From Lasiosphaeris hirsuta (lineage: Eukaryota > Ascomycota > Sordariomycetes > Sordariales > Lasiosphaeriaceae), in NCBI GenBank assembly GCA_030549175.1, contig JAUKUA010000001.1:3968001-4032000 (forward strand): a stretch of 64,000 nucleotides of DNA. The letters run 5' to 3'. The translations under genes were made by a program, and so were the position numbers. Position 1 is the first letter of the stretch, and the number at the start of each line of letters is the position of its first letter. Below are positions 56,665 to 64,000 of this stretch, piece by piece. The notes beneath the pieces were generated by a model, which was not told the DNA's origin, searched no databases, and saw only the letters and a program-made list of their open reading frames with translations.

Positions 56665-59600
56665 GATCTTGAACGTTTGGGTGTTGTGCTTGAACTTGGG
56701 TTTGTCTATGTCTGGCGGTTGAGCTATGACTAGTTGGTTGGAAGGATGAATGGACAAACACATCACCCCCCAGGTCTTCCGCAAACACCCTTATTAATAT
56801 TTGTCTTCGAACTTTGGTCTTTGAGCTGCCTGCTCTGGTGTCGTCATCTTGACAGTTTGGCTGGCGGATTATCTGATGATCAAGACGTCACCCCTGAGCC
56901 CCCTCAAAGAGGCCCGAGGGTTAACAACATCATTGTGTCACCATACCCCGCATCATCCACAGAAACGATCGTCACCCTGACAGGCCGAGCTATAGCCTAC
57001 TTGCGTCAACCCAGCAGCTACAACGGCAGTGATCTCCATATTTCTCTTCGATGTGTGCCAGCTGGGGAGTTCACAGTGACCTCAGGACCCAGATTTTGTG
57101 AGGAGCAGGCCTACCGATATTGATAGGTAGCGATCGTGCCTAACAGACAGCTCGGTCGTTGAAAAAGATATCAATTGTTATGGGCAATGAACCATACTCG
57201 CATACCATACCCGCCTGAATCACAGCCGAGTCGAGGTTGAGAGATGGGGATGGCATTGAGCAGGATGAGCAAAAGGGATGACTCGGGACCCGGGACTTAG
57301 ATACATACCTACCAACAGGGGTGACTACCACTTCCAGTATGTTTTCTTGGGCCCCCAGCAGACGGCTCCATTACCTTAGGCTAGGAAGCACTTACCTGGC
57401 ACTGTCCGCATTCCCGGCACCGTCAATGCTAGTGTTGGTAGACGCCGATACCTAAGTCTCGGTGCCCAAGCTAGACGGGTGTGTTGTCAACCTAAGGCAT
57501 TCCAGATTGGCCGTAGCTCTCTGGTACCTTCCTGATCCTACTATTCCGAGTCTCGGACCCCACCCGTTCTTTCCACCCACGGAGGAAGACACTGGAAACA
57601 ATTAACATTCGATCCTTCTCAACCCGCCCACTGCTCCGCTTTGGTCATTGCCACTTGGACGACCACGAGCACATCACGCGCACTGCAGACCCGCCCCTAC
57701 TTATCTGGGTAAGCTGCGGCGAGCTCGCCGACAGCCATGGCAATCGTCCGGGCACATGCCTACTGATAAGCACCTGGCTCGTCGGCAGCCTCAGAACCTT
57801 CGAAGCGTCAATACCTTCACAGCTGCCCAGCACGAGGCGGCTCTCTTTTCCCACAAGCTCATTGCTTATCACTGCGAGTGAACTCACATCAATGCCGCTC
57901 CTGCAAGCCATCCCGAGTCGTATCAACAACTCATTTCAAAGAGTGCAGTGCAGCGAATGACAGGATAACATTCTCAGAAGCAAATGGAAATTGCAATTCG
58001 ACTCATACTCCTGCCACGTCAAGCCTATGTCCCTACCCGGGGTCAGGCCCATGTTGGGCATTCTGACGCATTTCAACTGCTCGCACAGCAGTTTTGGCAC
58101 ATGGAGATCGGCTCATGTTCAATCTAGCAATACAGAGTAAGGTAGGTAGAGAGCCTTCAAATGCAGCGGTTGCAGCAGGCAGCCATCGTCATCTTCGGCA
58201 TCTGCCTTCTGCAGCCGAGACATGCGTCTCTGGCGTCCTTACATTGACTGCCCTACCCCCACATATAAAGTCAAAGCCCTGAAAAGCAAGATAGTTTGGC
58301 GCTTACAGATGAGCGTCGGCAACCAAATGAGATCCGGTACTGTGCTTACAGTAAAACCCCGTCCACAATACCGCCGCCATTCCATCCGTTGTCCACCGTC
58401 ACGTTGTCAACCGTCACGGCTGAGCAACTGTGGGAGGCAGAAAACCAAGAGAAAAGAACTGCCGCTCGAGGCCTCCAAACCCCTCTACGGTTCCTCTTAC
58501 GGGCGAGAAGACTCATGTCACCGCGACGGGCGTGACAACCTGACTAGTATCACGATCCCCGAAAGAAGGGAAAATTCTCGTGCCTCCGTGCTCCTAGGCC
58601 CCCGCATCTCCGCCTCGCCCTCGAGCAGATGGTGTGAGATCGCCCGCGTTTGCATTACATGCTAAGGTGGGGCGTGGAAGCCGGAGGGAGGGAGAGAGGC
58701 CTTCTGGCCGGCGTGGCTTCAACTAGGACCAGACTCCGAGCGAGTCCGCACTCCCCAATCCCGCGGATGGACTAGCTCGACGGTTGGTTGCTGGGATTTC
58801 CTACCTGGTGTACTGGCCTTGGTGCTTGGTCGCACATCGCCCCTCCCCCGTCTGCGATGGTCCGGCGTGGCACTGGCCTGGGATGCCATGTACCGGGTGC
58901 TCCCTCCTTCATCCACTCACGATGCGCTGCCGAGAAAAGAAAAAGGGGACTGTCATACATGGATGTACAAGTCGGTCCAACGAGCAAAAACGTGGGAGGG
59001 GGGTTACGCATATTGCTCAATCAGACCGGTGTTGGCAGCCCAGTGTTACACCCGCAGGGACGTAAGGGGTTTTGAGAGAACGAGGCTTCTTTCTCGGGGG
59101 CAAGCTCGCCCAGCGGGAACAATCCGGTCTCGGACTTTGGACCCTTGGTCGGTGGATGTTTCTCGTACTGATGCAAGTCGCAGATTCGAGCATGCAAGAC
59201 TCGGCACTGTCACATCTTCGACGAGTGGTGTGTGCAGTACACGCGTGGCCTTTCGCCGAGTCATTGTCGTGCGGTATCGTAGCACTCCATCTCGTCCTCC
59301 CCGGCAGCATTTTTTTCTCTCATTAGTTCATTAGGGGGAATAGTGACGCCCCGATAGGTTTTGTGGAACAAAGGCAAATCGGGCAACAAGTCGAGGAAAG
59401 ACAACAGTTGTTACCTCGCCTTGATACAGTTTGTTCACTCACATATATCAGGCCGACACCGAAGTTGACCCCGGGTTCGACTTATTACAACCAGGTGCTG
59501 CGACATGTCCGGCCGAGAGTATCACGTTCTACGAGACGGAGGTGGCGTCGCATCGCGCGCCCATTTACTTCGCCTTCATTCCCTCTCGCTTGTGCTAGCA

Positions 59601-60223
59601 GGACTGGCATGGTACCCGTACTGCAAGGAAGAGCTCTGTTTGGTGGAGCGATCGAGTTCACCGAGGTCTGACCTCGCTTCTATGGCATGCCGCAGGGTAA
59701 GACTTATGGTACCGTGAGATCTGAGCATGGTTGGCAATGACCGATGCCGATGTCGTATCACGATTATTGATATGAATGTCTCACCAGTTACCGTGACCCG
59801 CGTCCCGCGAGCTCCCTTTCTCATAGGTATGTATGTATACTCCCACTGCTATTGGCGATGGCCCCGAGACGACGAGCTAGTTGGAGAAGGGGAAGAGAGA
59901 TCTTGGCGTCGAAAGCCTGCTCGAGACGTTAGTGCGGGAACGGCATAGCTAGGAGCTGCTGAACCAGGCCGATGTCGCGGTTGGGCCAATTGTGCATCTT
60001 GTGTGTAAGCACCGGCCAAGTGCACAGTAAGTACCAAGGGCACATGTGCTGTCGTCTGAACCCTGGAATGAACGCCACGAGCTGGCACCTCGAGATGACG
60101 ACATTTCTCGCTCCCAGCCACTTGGGAGCATATCTCTGGTGTGCCATCAAGCAGCGCAAGCCGCGCGAGCTGAGACCACGCTAGCTCACAGCCAGTGCGG
60201 TTGTGCAAATTTGCTTTTTTGCA

Positions 60224-60265
60224 ATGTGCGATGTGCGATGTGCGATGTGCGATGTGCGATGCGCG
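60224..60265. repeat. Heptamer tandem repeat, six copies
   Basis: ATGTGCG repeated five times exactly plus one variant copy (ATGCGCG). Confidence 0.9.
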
Positions 60266-61364
60266 ATCTGCCTCGAGCCGGGACCTCTCCCCCACCGTCC
60301 CCCCTGATGGATCAACCGCAGGCGTGTCCGGGGTTTGGTCCGTGGGGAAAAACAAGCAATCGCTGTGCTGCAGTTGATCTACTGGCTGCAAGGGCATGAG
60401 TTGCTGACGGCCCGGGGTCTCTCAAAACTGTTTATTGCTGTTTTGCAGCATGCATTCGATGAAAGGGGGTGCCTCGCGCGCGGTATGTGTGCGGGTTCGC
60501 AGTACTCCGTTGCGCATCTCTCTTTCCTATGCTAGTCTTGGTTAGGAGGAGGTGACACCCACTTTGCGGAATGGCTGGCACATGTCGGCTTCGAGGCAGG
60601 CGGAGCGCGCCAAGTCTCAGCGGAGGGAGTGGGGGACACAAGGGGCTTCCTAAAGTCTAATGGGCCCCGGAGGCTACGGCTGCGGGAGGCTTTGTACGGG
60701 CCCTAGGGTGGCGGTTAGTGTCGCCGACTCGGGGACCACCTGAGAGACGGCGGAGTGGACCTCTTCATTGAAGTCACACCGAGCTCCTCTCACCCCCCGC
60801 AGTCATGGCCTTAGCGGCCACTATTAGCTTACTGTTTGTGCGTCGAGCGCCAAGCGCGTCACCGAGACGCGCGAAGCGCAGTGCGCATAGTGGACTGCTG
60901 TGGCGCATGCCGTTGTGAGCAAACATGGCTTTCAACTCGGTTGCGTCAGTTGTTATCCCGAGAACACTGAATATGTGCATACCGAGAAAGTCTGTGGTTG
61001 AAATGCTCAAGCGACCGAGTCTTTACCCATTTGACAAACTTCGTCTGCATCTGCGACATTGGCCCGGCTTCAACCATTTTCACCCACCGAATGAGCGACG
61101 GGCTGGGTCAAAAGCCGACGAGAATCTCATGCGGACCCATGGACTTCAGACCAGCGGAAGACGACAGGACGAGGGCAATTGTGGCGAGAAGGGACGGGAC
61201 GGGACAGCAAACAGGTAGCACTCGGGCGCCGGTTCACCGGGGACGCTCGTGGCTTGTGGTCTGGAGGGGACCGCATGGCCAAGAGAATGCAATAAAAAAG
61301 AAATGCTTAAAAATAAAAACGGCGCCAAGCCTCTGTCCGGGAGGCTCCAGGTTTCGGTTCACTG

Positions 61365-61384
61365 CCCCCCCCCCCCCCCCCCCC
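61365..61384. repeat. Poly-C tract, 20 bases
   Basis: An uninterrupted run of C in the gene-poor terminal region. Confidence 0.9.
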
Positions 61385-64000
61385 TGATGGTTCCTATTCG
61401 CGCAACGTAATAGAGATTTTTGGGCTGTTTCATTATTGCCCAATGCGGGGATCCTTTGGCCCTTTGAATGCAAATGATGCTACCGTGTCAGCGAGAGGAT
61501 CGCCACCACGTGTAGGGCTTTGAACGGGCGGTATAGAGTTGGCTTCGATTCGCCTGTCGTCACGCTGGCTGTTTTGCCGAGTGTCAAGGTTGCGCCCTCT
61601 TGAGCCGCCGGCATAATGATTAAATTCAGAAGCCCCCCTTCTTCCAAAGAAGTTTTTCCCGAGCTGGTCTGGGGAATAGGGTGAGCGAAAATGAAAGAAG
61701 AAAGACAGACGGAGAAGGCCTCAGCCACAGCAAGATGCCATGGTTCAGGGGGGCGGTGATCTTCGATATTTCTTTGGTATAAATTTCGCCGAGCGAGATT
61801 GCAAATCGGAGAGCTTCCCAGTTGTGAGCTGAGAAGACGCGCCAAGGTCAGGAGGCCTGTGGGACAGAGGAGGGAAAATTCGGTTCCGTCATTTGCGCTT
61901 CCCGTCCCTCCAGGGCACAGCTGCCACCGCCTGCAGGTGCAGGAAGTTCAGGTCCCAGGAAGCTCAGAGCTGGGGCAGCGGCAACGTGGGCTCGGTGGGC
62001 AGGTGGGGTCCTGTCGTCAATTCCGCGATCTTTCGGGGCCTGTAAAGCCTTGTTGAGCTTAGACTGTAATGGAGCCCGTGAGGCCGATTGAGGACCAGCA
62101 TTTCCCATCACCTGTGATCGCGCTTCCTGACCTGTCCCTCGGTGACGAGCCTACGAGCTTTTCGGGCCCTTGTGAATTGTGGATGATAGAATTGCACGCC
62201 TCCTGCGCCGGTCAACATGGGCCCCGCGTGCTGTTGCGCTGATGCATTAATGTTCAAGATGGCGGGGGCCAGAAAGAACTATGGGTGCCAAAGCAATGCT
62301 GTTGCCGCTCACCTGCTTCCAAGTCAGCCCGCCAGTTGGGGGGAGGAAAGGAGATACACGTATGTACATACGCAGTAGTATGTACAAACGAATACTGGCC
62401 AGTATTACTAGCATTCACCCGTATTTGGAGTAATATACTACACAGTACATCTCACCTCATCCACGATCGGTTATCGCTGATACAGGACACTGACGGGGCC
62501 CGCCCGCCGTTGGCTAGCCCGCACTCCGTCCTCCGGCCGCAATTGGCTCCTCTGCCCGGGTGAGGTGGTACGGCAACTGGATGGTTACACACAGCCAGCC
62601 CTCGTGTGGAGCTTCCAGGTTGGCTTGGTTGGGTTGCGGGGAACATTGTTCAGCCAGACGCAGCTGATCTGGGTGAAGTTGTCGAGCTTTTTGGGGTTCT
62701 CAAGCTCGGTTCCTGCTTGGTTGGGCTCAAAGACATCCAGTGATCTCGTGGGACCAAAGAATAATCGGACAGGGCAGATACCGCGTACAAAGAACATCCA
62801 TGTCTGCAGCCCTCCATTTGCTCATCTTGTTGCTGCAGTGCTACTTGGCCTCGCGATCAAGGCTTCATGCTCGGCTGCGCGGGGCACCGTCGGCTAGCAG
62901 TTGTCAACTTCTCGCGAGAGTGAGTTATCAGAGGGTTCGGGTTCCTTTGCAGACCCTGAGGGTTCTGGTAGTAAGGCCCTATACCTGGCCAGCTATTTGC
63001 GATCTAATTAGGTACAAGGCAGAAGAAAGCAAAGGAGATTTGGCGGCTCGTGGGCTCGTGGGCTGGTGGATTGGTGTGGTGTCCCGCTCAAGGTCAGGCA
63101 CTTTACTTTACTTTCCCTTTCCACGAGGAAAGAGTGGGATAGGGTGTGATTAGTCTTGCACTAGTTCTGGTACCCCGCGAGTCCCACTCCCTCCCCACGA
63201 AAGCTCACAAGAGACAGCCAGGAAAGTTCCGCGGGCCTAGGATTCGCGCGCTCAAGCAACCACACGAGATGCGGACCCCAAAAAGTAAAATGCACAGACA
63301 GCCCAGATGCACCTCTCACAGTTCCGATACGTCGGGGAGGCACCAACTGCTCTCACAGGCCGTGGCCAAACTGCCGAGGGGCCTGTAGCTTGCCAGCGCT
63401 AGGAAGCCAAAGGCGATGAGGTGCGGGCCTCGGGGGTTATACTTCGTAGTTTAGGCCTCACGTGGCATCTTGGCCGGCTGCACGCCATGAATTATCTGCT
63501 ATTACCAAAGGCATTACCTGCTATTAGTTGCACAATAGTTTACACCTGCGTGTAGCTGCACAGCTGCCAACGGCTAGCGATGAGCAGTGATGCAGTCCCC
63601 CGTTCTTCGTCCATCCAAGCAAGTCCCATCGCGGTCGAGCCAAAGCTGGGGCCACCGAGACAGGGATCGCCGCCCACGCCAAGGCCTACGCGTGACGATT
63701 TATTGCGCACACCGTGTCCTAGCTTCCACACCTGCACTGGTGTCCTTGGATTGGTAAGGTAGTGTTGCTACTCTGAACGCAGTACCGACGCATTGCTTTG
63801 GATTCAATGGGTGGCCCCGTCTCCTGGGGCACAGGGGCCTCTGGGGCATTCTCGCATTCCAGGCCGGAAGTTTCGTCGACGCAGCGGCATTTATTGAACA
63901 TGCGACTTACCTTTCTGCTCGAGTTCTCAAAGAGAGGGCTATGGGTTCGAATGCATCTCGCGCAGTCGACGACACACAGACGCTAGGTTGTTGTGTCTGA

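Larger units (their letters stand above)
56665..64000. other. 7.3 kb terminal region without a recognisable gene
   Basis: Six-frame reading gives only ORFs below about 180 codons, mostly overlapping one another on both strands (for example 56734-57123, 58819-59334, 61480-61845, 62740-63153). None shows family motifs or a consistent splice pattern. The region holds a heptamer repeat and a poly-C run. It may include long regulatory leaders, noncoding transcripts or very diverged genes. Confidence 0.4.

Noticed and set aside
63930..63990. GGGTTCGAATGC resembling a tRNA B box near the window end
   Set aside because: The flanking bases do not form a T stem and no cloverleaf is present.

Overview
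This window looks like nuclear DNA of a filamentous ascomycete, probably a Sordariomycete close to the Sordariales; that placement is inferred from family content and gene style. Real genes carry short introns of about 50-200 bases with GTANGT-type donors and CTAAC/CTGAC branch sites. They encode cytosolic and mitochondrial ribosomal proteins, a GH53 galactanase, a pisatin-demethylase-like P450, flavin monooxygenases and fungal zinc-finger families. I see no prokaryotic operon, IS element, CRISPR array or rRNA.

0-25 kb is a housekeeping block. In order it holds a SET-domain protein, rps15 (uS19), a secreted GH53 endo-galactanase, a membrane-anchored monothiol glutaredoxin, three fungal proteins of unknown function (one possibly F-box-like), mitochondrial bL21m, the spindle-checkpoint kinase Mps1, acidic ribosomal protein P2, the histone chaperone Spt2 and the 60S assembly factor Nsa2. 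Five of these serve translation or ribosome assembly. I resolved the Nsa2 gene into 12 coding exons, including one with only the start codon and a micro-exon of two nucleotides.

25-33 kb holds an RBR-type E3 ubiquitin ligase, an acidic membrane protein, the peroxisomal membrane protein PXMP4/PMP24 (with a GC-AG intron), an intron-containing tRNA-Asp(GUC), and a second RBR-like protein that lacks the catalytic RING2 half.

33-45 kb is an accessory, metabolism-flavoured stretch: a flavin monooxygenase (also with a GC-AG intron), an ankyrin protein with a membrane-active-looking repeat tail, a second FAD/NAD(P)H oxidoreductase, two decayed genes of expanded fungal families, and a cytochrome P450. 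No PKS, NRPS or terpene backbone gene is visible, so this is at most part of a biosynthetic cluster.

45-64 kb is gene-poor. It contains a C2H2/C2HC zinc-finger regulator (49.4-51.2 kb), a putative two-exon small protein (54.6-55.0 kb) and an 83-residue hydrophilic protein (56.3-56.7 kb). The rest, including the last 7.3 kb, shows only short unconvincing ORFs and simple repeats.

Exon coordinates below were derived by hand from reading frame, splice consensus and family conservation. No transcript data were used.
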